Of a stretch of 64,000 nt of DNA, positions 45,360-57,636 are shown piece by piece (within the stretch, counting starts at the first letter, position 1; each line of letters starts with the position of its first letter). Under the pieces are notes generated by a model that had not been told where the DNA came from, did no database searches, and saw nothing but the letters and a program-made list of their open reading frames with translations. Both the position numbers and the translations under genes were made by a program. Origin of the DNA: Todiramphus chloris collaris (Eukaryota; Chordata; Aves; Coraciiformes; Alcedinidae); the NCBI GenBank assembly GCA_025345505.1, contig JANVCC010000076.1, positions 10,255,156 through 10,319,155 of the forward strand, read 5' to 3'.

Positions 45360-48300
45360 AAACAGTCTGGTTTACTTCATCTGTCTGGGGGCTTTTTTCA
45401 GTGACCAGATTGCTTCAGCTCTTCTGAAAGCACTACTATTAATGTTATCTTAATGGTATTTTAATGTTTATCACTTCAACAGAGATCTCTTTCACCTTTC
45501 AGAAACCAGTCTGACCAGATTTCTCAACTTCTGTACTCTGCAAGTACGCCAATTTACTGTTATTGTCTATGTTAATGTTGTAAAAATGTGTTTATGGTTC
45601 CAGTGTTCTAAAAAACTCAAATATTAATTGCTTCACTGACAGAAAAATAGACCCTATGAGCACTTGTTTTAAAAATATAAGGAAGGCTCAACTTCTAAAA
45701 AGCTCTTCAGAGCATCGTGCAATATATACACTTCGCAGTGTCGTACTCTGGAAGGACTCTCTTTCGGTATTAGTGGAGAGTGGAGAAAAAGCGTTGCTGC
45801 CTGGGTTAAAAAAGGTCTCCACTTGTTTTGTTTTGCATCACTTCCTACTTACAACACATCTAATGTTTGAAGGTCAGAATGGGGCAAAATTTCAATCCCT
45901 ATGCAGCTTCATGTGCATTTCAGAAATTCTGGCTTTAATGAAAAAGCTCTTGCTGCAGTTTTCACAATATGCAGGTCTCATGATGACAGTAATCTAATAA
46001 TCTTTTACCTAGTTTTTCAAAGAGTAAAATTCTCCAACTTGTAGCCATTCCATCATGACATCTCCTCCCACTTTCCAACATGAAGGTTTCTGTATCTGTT
46101 TGGTCAACAGGATCAGTAAAACACCACCTACTAAAAGTGCCTCTCCAACAAGCTCCTCTTTGATCAGCAGCACCATGCATGTTTAATGCCACAATAGCAT
46201 TTCTGCCTGAAAATGAATGTCATGCAGGGTCAGTTTGTGGGAGTACGTGTTTACAGGTGGTTACCTGGACTTAGCTACTCATTCTTGTCTCTTGCAGAAA
46301 ATCACACGGAATAGATTGCATTTGGTAACGGTTTTGCTGCCTTCTTGGATAGCAGTTGATACTGTGACAGGGCAAACATGGGCAAAGCTGTCGTTTCATA
46401 CAGTACAAAACATCATGCTCAAATAAGGCAAAGACTTTTCAGGTAAGTACTTACTGAAAGTAATTTTTCTACTCACAGGGCATTTCTCTACAAGTAAGCA
46501 GGCTTAATACTTCTACCTATTTTTATGTAGCCTTTTCAAAATGTCTGTTGGCTCCTAGTGTACACCTGTTCCCAACTGCTGTCACCATGATTTTACCCAG
46601 CAGTAAATCCAGTGCTGAGGCTGCCACTGTTGGACCTGAGCCACCACAGCCATCTGACTCAAAAGCATGAACCCGGCACAAACATTTCCTGTCGAGTCCT
46701 GTTTGTTTCAAGATGCTCTGAGTGGTTAATTTTGCACCATCAGACTTTAAACAGCTTCCACTTCTGTGGTTGAGTTTCCAAATGATTTCAGGCCACGGAA
46801 AACCAGCTCTCAGGTTTGCAGCTGGAAGCTGTGTGGGTGGGTGTCAGGACTAGGCACATAACACCTAATCGTCTGCAGCCTGTCCTGGCTTCTAAGCCAA
46901 ATACAGTTGCCTGAGTAACTGTTCAGAGGAGAGGGTAATGTTGTACTTGGAGTTACAGTGCCACAGCCTAAACAGAGGTGCAGTGGCAACACATAAAGCT
47001 GTTTTTAAAAGCCATTCCAGTAGGGGAGCACAGGACATTGCAGCAGTGTAACCCGTCTTAGAGCAGTGCATCTTCTGTCTTGGGTACAGAACGGTATGCC
47101 TGGTGTTTGACAACACTTGTCTGGGTGAGCAGTTGTTTCTTAAGCAACAGCCCTCTGCTCTTTGCCACTGGCTAATTGACAGCAACAGGGATTATGTGAG
47201 GAGGAGAGAGGGTGTAATGGGCAATTACTGGGTAAGAGGAAGAATAAGTGAGGAGGAAGGCTCTCTTTAAAAAGAGCACACGGTTGTGCAGCGAGGCTCA
47301 GATGTTGACTGTGGTCCAGTCCCTTGGTTTCCCCTTCATTCCCAGCAAGTTAAACTCCACGCTGAGTCTGCTCTCAGGAACTCCCACTGGGAAGAGTCTG
47401 ATTTATTCACCTCAGGTTCAAAAATTCTGACTAACTTTCTTAAACACCTCTACGTTTAACCCACAACCCTCTCCCCTCCTTCTTCTCACCAGGCTTCCTA
47501 TGCCCTCTGGCTTGGAAGTGTCACTCAGCCAAACATATTTGGGATGTTCACCTTTTATTGAGCACTTTCTTCCTCCATTCCCTCCTCCACCCAGTCTTTG
47601 CTTACCTTCCCTAGCACAGGAACCACTGCCTGTTCTTGCACCCTCTGACAACCAGACAATATTTAACTCTGAGTTTGACTCTAGAAAAGCTGCACCTTTC
47701 CAGCACCAGGGACAAAAGGGGTCAGAGGCTGGACAGTAGTGAGGGCAGGAGTCCGCTAAATCATGCGGTAAGACTGAAATACATCCAGTGTGATATGCAG
47801 AGCTGCAGTAAAAGCATCTTTGCCATTTGCTTCAGTGCACAGTTGTGTTTTGTTTTGGTTTTTTCCCCAGAAGACATGAGGATGCATTTCATTTTATCAA
47901 ATCAGTGTTCACTCCATCCCAGCTCTCCAACCTTTGCTGTTTGTACCAACACAACTCTTCTAGGGGGGAAAAAAAGTGGTAAACATAAAAATGACGTGTC
48001 CTTACCACTTTGTCTCCAGTAATTGTTCAGCCAACAGAAATACCGTTTCACCAGCCTGAAATAATCCCTAAGAATCAGTGAAGTGTATGAGCATTTTCTC
48101 TCTGCGTGCTTCCCTGGGGTTTTACAGGCTTTTCTGAACCCTCAGCTCTGGGTGATGCTCTGGCTGTCAGCGCTGGGAAAGCCACGCTAGGCAGGAAACC
48201 CGTGTACCGGTTGGACAAAGTCCCCAGGGATGTTTTTGGCCGTTCTGTTCCCAGGGTGAGCTGTAGGGTTGCAGCACAGTTTCAAGAGGTTTCACTGATG

Positions 48301-49763
48301 CAGCCACAGCAGTATAAACAACACTGGCTAATGACCAGATTTAAAGGAGGCCTGACATTTCTTTTAAATATGGAAAGTGCAGTGCTCTCTGCAAGAGAAA
48401 AAAACTTTTCTCTTGTACTTTTTTATTTATTCCCTCCCCCCCCTACAATGGGAAGCTAGGAAATAACCATCCCCAAACCGATGGCTCACCTCCCTGATCG
48501 ACCTAGATGGGCAATTTAGTCACAGACCCCTGTTATGAATGTCTCCCTTTTCACTCTTTTCTTTTGAGTAGCTCTGCAGCTCATCTCGGACTAACAAAAC
48601 TCTGCCCACAAGGTAAAGGAACCGGAAAAACCGCATCCCACCCATCCCTGAAGGGTGATCCCTGCCCCCAGCCTTTTGTCTGGGGGCACGGAAGAACGGT
48701 GAGTTACTGGAGGGATGCAGTGCCCAATAGGAAAATCATGCCAGTCCTGTTAACTCTCCCCTTGCCAGCCAGCCCACCAGCTCTGAGACCTTCCCTGAGT
48801 CAGATGCAATTGTCAGCTGAACTCAGTGGGCTTCAGCAGCATGGTAAATTATTAGGGAAAAATAAGCTGAAAAAATCTTATTGCAGAAAAATAGTGAAGA
48901 AAAAGCAAAATGCAAGCTCTGTTTCACGTTATGAAAAGTTACTCCTTCTCCCTACAGTTCTCACCTGGCTTATAAAATTAGACTGCTATGGCTAGAAGCT
49001 CCTGAAACACCCCTGCCTTGGGTAGAAATGGGGACTAGTGCACTGAAATTATATTTGCTAAGATCTGTGAGATCTTAAGACCTATTTTCCATAGATCTAG
49101 ATGTTAAGTGACCACTGTAATATAGCACATGCTGTGGCACAGCCACGGACTGCAGCTCTGTTTCTTGAAACACAAATGAAGTATTTCATAATTGGCTCTT
49201 TGTTTATTTAGGATGTTCAGTAGAAATGGCATAGTTGTACAAACTGTTGACTGTGGCTGTTCTCCTGATTTCAGTGGGCAATCAGGCTACTTACTGAGAT
49301 GAAAAAACATGGATTTTATTTCATCATCAAACCCTTAACGTTTCATGCACAAACTTTCCTGGAAGATAGGTAATGATGTTAACACACACACCTCCATCTG
49401 ACACTTTTTAACATTAACACTTGTTGAGCAGCCTTACCTGTGGAGTATGGAGATATCTGTATGAAGGAAGGGCAACTGCTTATTCAAACCATCTAACAGA
49501 AATGCTGAATAAAAGGGTGCCATCTACTGTAAATTTATTACGTATGGTCTACATTTAAATTTTCTGCCAAGAATGTGTATAGGGACAGGAATGCAAAACA
49601 CATCTGCTCTTCTCTCCTTCCACCTCCGCCAGCTCTAGTTTCTGCTCCAGTGCAATTAAAGGTATGCTGTTTGCAGAATTTCAGCAAACTCTACTGGAAA
49701 AAGCTTTTCAGCTAGCATTACCTTTCTGTACTAGGAGGTAGTGCCAGGAGACTCATCCTCATA

Positions 49764-49866
49764 GATAAGGACGTAAGAACTGTTATACCACCTGAGAGAA
49801 GAGCTCTGTCCAGCCCAGTACTCCAGCTCTGAGAGAGGCCATTAGCACTTTCTGCTTCTGGAATAC
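49764..49866 (+). mobile_element. Old amniote CR1/L3-type LINE scrap
   Basis: The order of blocks ACGTAAGAACTGTTATAC, then GTCCAGCCCAGTACTCCAG, CTCTGAGAGAGGCCATTAGC and TGCTTCTGGAATACAAG fits an old amniote repeat family with the pattern AAGAACTGCCATAC ... TAGCCCAGTATCCTGTCTC ... GTGGCCAGTAGCAGATGC. The copy is strongly diverged. Family assignment is from memory and only to class level. Confidence 0.5.
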
Positions 49867-50060
49867 AAGATCTAGGGATCTTTTGAGGCAAAAGTCACAT
49901 AATGGCTCAGTCACTGACGTGTTTACTTTCTGAGAAATGGCCTAATCCCTTCCATCTCATGTTTGGTTTTGGTCTTTAAAACATGCTGTGGTAAGGAGTT
50001 TCATAAACCAGAGGGCCTGTATTTTGAGATGCACATATCTCTGAGCTGGCAAGACTGTGA

Positions 50061-50085
50061 AAATGTATGGTTAAGCCATACATTT
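50061..50085 (+). repeat. Perfect 10-bp inverted repeat, 5-base loop
   Basis: AAATGTATGG, TTAAG, CCATACATTT: perfect arms. Probably chance or a small hairpin. No flanking duplication or other feature was seen. Confidence 0.85.
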
Positions 50086-52040
50086 GGGAGGGGAAGAAGA
50101 GAATGGCAGGGATGGCCTGACCCAGCAGCTGAGTGCCCATGGTGTTCTCATAAGCCATGTACAGACTGGAGGATGCAGCTCCTTCAGTGCAGCACAGCCA
50201 CAGCACAAAAGAACACCTTCCAGTATGTCAGCTGGCTTCACCAGAGCATCCTACATCGTATTGCAAAGGTCTCTGTTGCTGCTTATTCCTTGCCTTTGCT
50301 TCATTTGTCATTCCAGGACATGAAACATTCCAGTAGCTCAGCTGTCTTTCTGGGCCTCTCCTGACATGCTGTCCAAAGGTCACCAAATACAATTTTCCCT
50401 TGCCACAGCCTCTTGGCTTGGAAATCCGCCAAGCTGAGGCCAAGTGGTAGCACTCATTGCTTCACGAGGCCGCTCAGGTGCTTGAGCAAACAAAGACTGG
50501 AGAGGAACAGATGCCTCCATAGCACATTCAGGCTAGAAACACTCACCAGTTCCCATCTGGGACTCCTTTCTTTTCCCTGCTTTTCTCAGGTTGAACGCTG
50601 CTGGAGATGGTTCACACCGTGTTTCTTTCTAAGCTGCTGCAGAAAGTTCTCTCAGTTATGCTCAAAGCAGATTTGCAATGTAGAAGTCAGTATCTGTCCA
50701 AACCTTAATTTCTCTTTAGCAGATGGCATCAGCTGAGCTAAAGGGAATGTATTAGCATCTTGGGTAAAACTGGATTACTTGATTCAAGTGTGGTCTTCCT
50801 CTCATTCTTTATGTTTGCACTGTTTCTGCTCTAAACACATTCACTTAGTTACAGCCTAATCCCCAGGTCCTCATTAAAAAAGAAATAAATCCTTCCACCT
50901 GTTATGAAGGAGAGCATGTAGAATTAACCAGTCAAGCTTGCCAAGAGAGCACCCTGTGCTGTGACCCAGGGGGGCTGGCTCGTTTTCTAACAGTCAGAAT
51001 GAGGACACAAGATTTACCCACATAAGGAAAAGAGCACTTCACTGCTGATAGTACATGGCAGCAGCAGATGACAATTTGGGCTGAACAGGATCCCCTTGAC
51101 TAGAAAGCAAAGACAGGAACAACTCTTTTAGCTGTTTCAGCCTACTTTGAGCTTGATTTTTACCTCAATTTCAGAAAAAACACAGATCAGTTTGTTTCTG
51201 TCTGTACTGCAACCACATGCATTTCTGCACTGATCTAACTTCACTTGTTACTGCTACCTATTCTTTGCAAGCTGTTTATCAAATTATAAAGAGCCCCAAA
51301 AAGGTCTGACTTTATTGAACACGAAATCTGTTTCAACTTTAAGTCTCCCATTCTTGCTGGAGTGGTGTAGAAAGCACTGGCAATATTATTAAAATCCACA
51401 GCAATAAAATACTCATCCTCCTCAAGGAAAAAGAACGTTGATAAAGCATTCCCAGCGTGAAGGTCAGTTTGGCAAAGCTGTTCCATCTCAACATTTTATC
51501 TACATACGTTATGGCTTTTTTTTTTTTCCTTTTCAAGTCAACCAAAACTGTTTTCTGTCCATTAAAGCAGATGTGATGCATTTACAGCTGTTAAATGACA
51601 TGAAAATGACTACACAGATTGACTGGGAGATGAATAATTGCCATTACTCAGCAGCAGCAAAAGGTATTTTGGATTTCTGGTAATTTCAGTGCTGCCTCAA
51701 TAAATACACCACCACATGCTGATTACATGGGTACAGGAGATGTGCCTACAGAAGATGGCTAGCAGAGGCCATGATCTCAGGGCTATCATCTCAAGGCCAA
51801 GTCTCAGCGGATCCCATACAATGACATCCAAATACAGTTGCAGAGAAAAGACTGCGCAAGAGTCTCAGTGCCAGGAAAGTAAAGGCAAATCCAGTAAACA
51901 AGCAAAAAATTCCCTGTGCAGTAACTCGAGAGAAATTTGACTTTAAGCAAATGGTGATTTCTCTTCATCAAACTTCACAGTGGAGACTTTGAAGACAGAA
52001 TTGGGCTATGGCTCAGATGGTCCTCAGAGCAAAAGGTGTG

Positions 52041-52101
52041 GATGCAGTGAAAAGCTCAATAACTGAAGTTATTATTCAGTTACTGAGTTTTTCATTGCAT
52101 T
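52041..52101 (+). repeat. Strong 27-bp-stem hairpin, 7-base loop
   Basis: Left arm 52041-52067 and right arm 52075-52101 are inverted copies differing at four positions. In a plus-strand RNA three of these are G-U pairs (52041/52101, 52047/52095, 52054/52088) and one is an A-C mismatch (52059/52083). The loop is GTTATTA. A competing 7-bp palindrome (AATAACT, GA, AGTTATT; 52058-52073) overlaps the loop. It could be a MITE remnant or a small-RNA precursor; no family was recognised. Confidence 0.8.
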
Positions 52102-52612
52102 AGTGTTGTCAATATGTATCACTGATAATTGCCCTTAGGACTTCTTTAAGGATGCAGGATGACACTGCCCAGCCCAGTAAAATAACCCAAATACAAGTGC
52201 TGTTAGAGCAGCCTTGCCTTTCCTTCTGCTGTGTAAGAAGAGCGAGCAGCCAGGACATACCCGGGCAAAGACTCCACCTGCAAGCCTGGCTTTGGCTTGT
52301 GCAGGTGTAAACTTGCTACTGTTCTTCATGCTTGCTTGCTGCTCTTCCTGTTTCTGGCCTTTGCAGATCATTCCCAGACACAGTGCAGTGGGAAAGAAAC
52401 ATGGATGCAGGGCCAAGTCCCCTTTCTTGTCCTTGGCATTAGCACTGTGGCATTTTCAGAAGCATCTGATATCTTCAAACATACATCTGCCTACAGAAGA
52501 TGCAACGGCATGCCCGCGGAGTGGCTGAGCTGGCACATCCTAGGCCAACTTCCTGGTTACACAAGTCTTAGTCACCCCTAAAGTAGGATAGCATTGCAAA
52601 AAGAGACTGGAC

Positions 52613-53460
52613 TGTGAGGTTTAAGCAAATGATTTATTTGAACTGAGAGGTTTAACTGTAAGGCCCAAGCAAACCATCTATTTGAAGTCTAATACGCCGC
52701 TAATGCAAGTTTTTATGGATCCAGTGGAAGAGTGCACTATTGCAACTTAAAAGCAAGAAAGCACTATGACAAATTAGAAAGCATGCTAAATATTACATGT
52801 GTTAGTTAATCACCCGTGTTTGCAAACTTACAGCATGCTAAATATTCACTTACCACTCCAGGTAAGGGCTCTCAATCTTAGAAAAGTCTCCTTGGCCGAT
52901 GTCCTGACCACGGGGGAAGGGTCTCCACACAGGTGAGTGTTGGAGATAAAACTCCCAAAATCAAAACTAAACCTTAGCACTTTTATCCCCTGGTATACGT
53001 ACAGTTTGAATACACAAGGTTGTGGCTGAAACCCTCCAGGTGGTTGTGGCAAAAGTACGGCCGATTGGATTATGTCCTCTGGATACACAAAAGTTGTTGG
53101 CTGAACCCACCACTGAAGCCCTCCATGCTCTCTTTACTTTCTCAGGAAGCCCAACAGTGCTTTGGATGGAGACTCAGGTTGCAGTTCTCTGTGTGGTGCA
53201 GCATTGACCTGTTTGGACTGGGGCTATGGACACCTCAAGGCTGAGCCATTTACACAGCTGCCCATGTGTCCTCTCTGCATAGATAAGGCCATAGAGAGGG
53301 AAATCGAGGCCAAGCCTCCTGCATACCACCGCTTAACTCCCCACCCAGCCACGGTGAGTTGCCTGCATGCACCAGATGATACTGAAACTTGCTTATGAAC
53401 TATGAGCCAGAAAATCCATATAGATGGAGAGGATGTTTTGAGGTCTTCTCCACGCTGACA
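52613..53460 (-). mobile_element. Probable fossil solo LTR (endogenous retrovirus-like), 0.85 kb
   Basis: The block starts TGTGAGG and ends GCTGACA, giving TGT...ACA termini. On the minus strand a GATAAAAG TATA-like box (near 52985) is followed some 350 bases later by an AATAAA (near 52635), the order expected of an LTR. Its texture differs from neighbouring DNA, and a short internal near-duplication lies at the 52.62-52.69 kb end. No matching target-site duplication and no internal retroviral genes were seen, so this would be a solo LTR fossil. The family is not identified and the boundaries are tentative. Confidence 0.35.
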
Positions 53461-55093
53461 GTTCACCAGTCCTTAATCCAGCCACCAGCTGCCAATACTG
53501 TACCCCCGACAAAAAAAGCTTCTCTAACAGAACACTGAATAAAGTTCTTTTCATAGACATACTGGCCACAAAGGTCGCTTTGCAGCCAACAGTTTGCTCC
53601 CTTCATCTCAATCTACTGCTGCCATTCACAGCTCAATGTACTTGCAACTGCTTCTTGCTTCCTTACTAAAGGAGGATTGACACTATCGAGAACAGAGGGA
53701 ATAAGAAGACAGAATACAGTGAGAGATAAGAAATACAGGCCACATAAAGGGCAGATGCTGATTATTTTATGATTATAGATCTGCTGATTATTTCATGCAC
53801 CAGCAAAATACAGTTGCAATAGAAACAGAGAGGTCAGAAAGTGAAGACTACTGTAGTCAGACAGGGTAGTGAGAAAGCAAGAGAACTGGCTACAGAAATT
53901 TCAGCAAAATATGCTAAAACCTTTCTCATGCAGCACTTAACCCTGAACTGCCCCAATAGGTGTGGAAGAACAGAGACCTGGTGGTACACCAACCTAAGAC
54001 AACACCGTTGTCTGTAGCACAGACTGCAGCTCAGTGAGGTTGGGTTTTTTCCAATTTATTTTTGTGGTTTTGCTCATATACTTCAGTTTGAAGGCAACTG
54101 GGCTATTTCTGTACCAGAACTGCTGTTTGACAGATACTCTCAGAATATTAAGAACTCATACTAACTTGCTTTACTAAGGAGGGAAAAAATGCAACACTAA
54201 CTGCTAAGGGGACAACAGTCTGAATACAAATACTGCATTTTCAGCTTTTAGATGGCTGTGCAGGCAGGCATTGCTGGCTACTTTATTCCAGTTATCTCTC
54301 TGTGCAACAACTCCCAGTGCTGCAAATCGTGCCGCCTGGTTTAACTTCCTTTTTGGAACTTAGTGATGTAAATGGATGTTCATGTAAGATTTTTATTTTA
54401 AAAAAAAAAAAAAAAAGCAAGACAATGTCTTGCCTTGCTGGTAAGTCTCACACACACCTCACACCAGAGAAAAGAGCAAGTTGCATAGCATGACAGTCTG
54501 CAGACCTAGCCACGATCTGACGGGGGAGCTGAGTCACAAGACTCAGTCCACAGAGAAAGCTTATCTCTCTGCATCTTTATTTTTTTTTCTTTTTTTCTTC
54601 TACTTTCATCACATGCTTCAGGGGAAGCCAGCTGTAAAATGAGGAGTTTCATTCCCATAATGAGCTTTGTGTGAGGATGTAAACCATGTAAGAGTATGAG
54701 CAGAACTAGTCTCAGATGCCAAGTAGAACTCCAGTTATCCTTCCAGTGCTATTTAACAGTTTAAGCATTTACACATGCCTTGCAACTATGAAGGTGCTGC
54801 CAAAACCCTGTCCAAGAACAGAAGGAAGACTAGGACCTTTCAGATCAGATGTTCAGGAAGGAAGCCCATACCATACCAAGGTATCCGGTATGAGCTCTAA
54901 GCTGCCTTCCACAAGCTCTTTTTATTCAGGAGCCTCACCAACATATTTGATCTTTGATAAAAGGAAACTTTCATATTAGGCTTCACAGGTCTCTGTTTAA
55001 CCCTACTTTGCTACTGCCAAGAAGCTGAACTGCCTCTGTCTTGTCTGTAGAACATGTCTCTGTTCAACAGTGACACAATCTCAGCGTAAGAAG

Positions 55094-55167
55094 CATCATC
55101 AGCTGTCCCAGGGTAGAGCTCTGATGTATCCATCATCAGCTGTCCCAGGGCAGAGCTCTGCTGTATC
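55094..55167 (+). repeat. 37-bp tandem duplication
   Basis: Two adjacent 37-base copies (55094-55130 and 55131-55167) begin CATCATCAGCTGTCCCAGGG and differ at two positions. This is a recent local duplication. Confidence 0.95.
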
Positions 55168-57415
55168 CACAACCTGGAGCAGCAGCAGTGTTCATAACTT
55201 CTTTTGAAAGGTTCAGCTAGTAACTTGGTAGAACCAGGAATTCACCAAAATAATGGAGCTTTTCTGCAGACTCAGACACGAAACCCTGATTTACAGGATA
55301 TCCTTTATTCTCTTAAATGGTTCAGTATCTTGTTATTGAAAATCCAATCAATAACATTAACTCTATTCCCAGTATTGTTTTATTTTGTCAAAACAATATA
55401 CAGCTTACCAGTTCTGTGTCTGGGGGTGAAGGATGTTGTTACACTACAACAAGGAAGGAGGTGAGACACAGTAAACCCTGAAAAACACTGTGCCATCCAT
55501 CCCTGCAGGCCTCAAGATAGTGCTTTGAAGACAAAACCACCCCCTGTTCACTTATTTTGTTACTTTATCAAAGGGAAGGGCAAAAACATCCTACATATCC
55601 AGAAACTATGGTAATTCATCAGGTTTATGCATCAAGTCACATTTCATGCAGAAACTACAAACACAAATGAAAACATTGTCTAATAAACTTCATAACACAT
55701 CAATAGTTTGATAGCAAGCAAGCTTCAGCTTCAAACTACCCAGTTAGCAAAAATCCAGTTTCGTTGTTATGTGATTAATTGGCAAAGAGTATATTGACCG
55801 TGACAAGTTTGAATCTGAATACACTTAGAAATAAGAACTCCACATTTGAAATACAGTATTTTTCCATATTTGGTCAAAAAGTTAAAGATTTATTACAGAC
55901 TTTTTCCTCATAAAAGGTAAAACTTTCTGACAAACCAACAGTAAGATCTTAGCAATTTTCCTTTCTGGGTTGATAGATCAGGCTGTTATGAAGATATTTT
56001 CCACCAAGCCTCAAGCAGCTCTGAGCACTAAGCCACTATTTTATCCACAAGTTACCAATTTTATCATGATTCCCACATTTTCAGTACAAGCTCTACACTT
56101 TTTCATAGCTTCTGTTGACTAAAAGATCTCTAAGGTGGCTTTTTTATGGTGTTTTTCTTTTTTCCTCCTTAAGCCAGACATTGAACTCAGGCATTACCAT
56201 TTGAGACAATTATTTCTGTACTCATGAATGGACATAGTTGCTTTTTGATGAGTAACGCTGAAGTCACTTTCCTCCACTAACCACACCTGCAAAATCTCTT
56301 TGTGGAGATGCAGCTTATACCAGCAAAACAGTGCTTTGCTTTTGCTGTAATTTTACATCAACTCCCAGACACAGTATTCTCACAGGGGTGAAAGTGATGC
56401 TTCTCATGCTGCTGCCAGCATAGAAAAGCTGTGCACAGACACATAATACACGTCCACACTGTATTAGAATGACCTCTGGAGAATATCTGGTGGTTGAGCA
56501 GCCTATTTTTCACAATTCCTCTCTTCCCCCAATCCCTGGTTTGTTTTTTTTTTTTTTAGCAGTGCCTCTCCCAGGGCACATTCAATTGCACAAGAACTCT
56601 ATGTCACTTCTCAAAGCCCCAAAATGTCATCAAAGAACTAAGCAAGGCTTCTCTACTTCCCACTCTTTGACAGCATTTAGTTTTTAAAGAGTACATTTGC
56701 AAAACTTTACATGCCATTAGACATTTGATTTCCTTTCAAGGCCTGCCATGTTTTAAAAGTACTACCAGCTTTGGATTAAGAATGCTCCCCTTCCCTTCTG
56801 CAATGAGCACCTTTGGTTTACTGACCTGTTTCCAGGTCATTTAGAGAGACCAGCAGTTCACATCAGAAGTTTTCACAGCATTGCTAACACCCACCATAGA
56901 AAGAAGTCTGCAGACTCAAGCAGGCAAAATGTGTAGCCATCCAAATTCAAATGACCTCAGTTTTCCAGAAAGAGGCCCAAATTAGAGCAGGACCATCTTG
57001 TCTTATTTCAGGTGATTTATTATCAGATTTTCACAGACACTTGGACAAACCCCAAAACAAGAAGTGTCCTTGAATCTGCAAATTTTGGCTCTAATAGTCA
57101 CATAGCACAGATACAAACAACATATTAATGTTAGTCTCTATATATAGGTTTACTGTTTTCCACTAAGGAAAAACCCCAACACTAATCTGAGTAGTTGATT
57201 GCACTTACAGTAATATTCACATGAATTTCACAAAGACAGAAGTCGCTTCAAAGAGCAGCACCTTTTAGGTATCAGGTGAATTACACACTAGGCCTTTCAG
57301 ATGCTGGACCACCAAGAAGAAAGTCAGAAATTCTAATTAAATGAAATTAATGCCAAACCATGAGTAAGCTACTCTCTTTGAAAATATGGTTAGGCCACCA
57401 TTACCACAGGATGAG

Positions 57416-57421
57416 TTTATT
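57416..57421 (-). terminator. Candidate poly(A) signal of the SARAF-family gene
   Basis: The first AATAAA on the minus strand below the stop codon at 57637 predicts a 3'UTR of about 235 bases. Further hexamers near 57011 and 55880 could extend it. Confidence 0.4.
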
Positions 57422-57636
57422 TTGTATCTTATGAGAAGTCACTGTTTTGAAATAGCAGATGTTCCAGCACCTGTGATACCCTAAACAAGAGCAAAAGTTA
57501 GCATTTCCACAGGGAAAGAAGAATTCCTCACACCTCTTCATATCCACTCCTGAAGCCTACACCAAATAAAAACCCCCAAGTACTATCACACAGGAAGATT
57601 TAATTCAATCACTCAGATGTAATGACACCAAGGATT

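Larger units (their letters stand above)
42331..57399. other. Gene-poor interval upstream of REST
   Basis: About 15 kb with no convincing coding exon. The longest frames (for example 48507-48995, 162 codons) have no recognisable domain, no homologue I know and no splice support. Identified contents are simple repeats, an old LINE scrap, a strong hairpin (52041-52101), a probable fossil LTR (52613-53460) and a 37-bp duplication. Distal REST enhancers or a non-coding RNA could be present but cannot be recognised here. Confidence 0.55.

Noticed and set aside
45173-45453. Open frames on both strands rich in Asn/Lys or Phe/Val/Cys
   Set aside because: Products of the T/G-rich low-complexity tract, not coding sequence.
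48507-48995. 162-codon plus-strand open frame upstream of REST
   Set aside because: No recognisable domain or family, no CpG island or strong start context, and a length not surprising in 15 kb of sequence.
53224-53466. Minus-strand open frame of 80 codons inside the probable LTR block
   Set aside because: No similarity to any known coding domain was recognised; LTRs of this type do not normally code.
54396-54434. A-rich run followed by the GCAAGAC, AAT, GTCTTGC inverted repeat, considered as a retroposon tail or small hairpin
   Set aside because: The arms are only 7 bp, and no upstream SINE or processed-gene body or target duplication was recognised.
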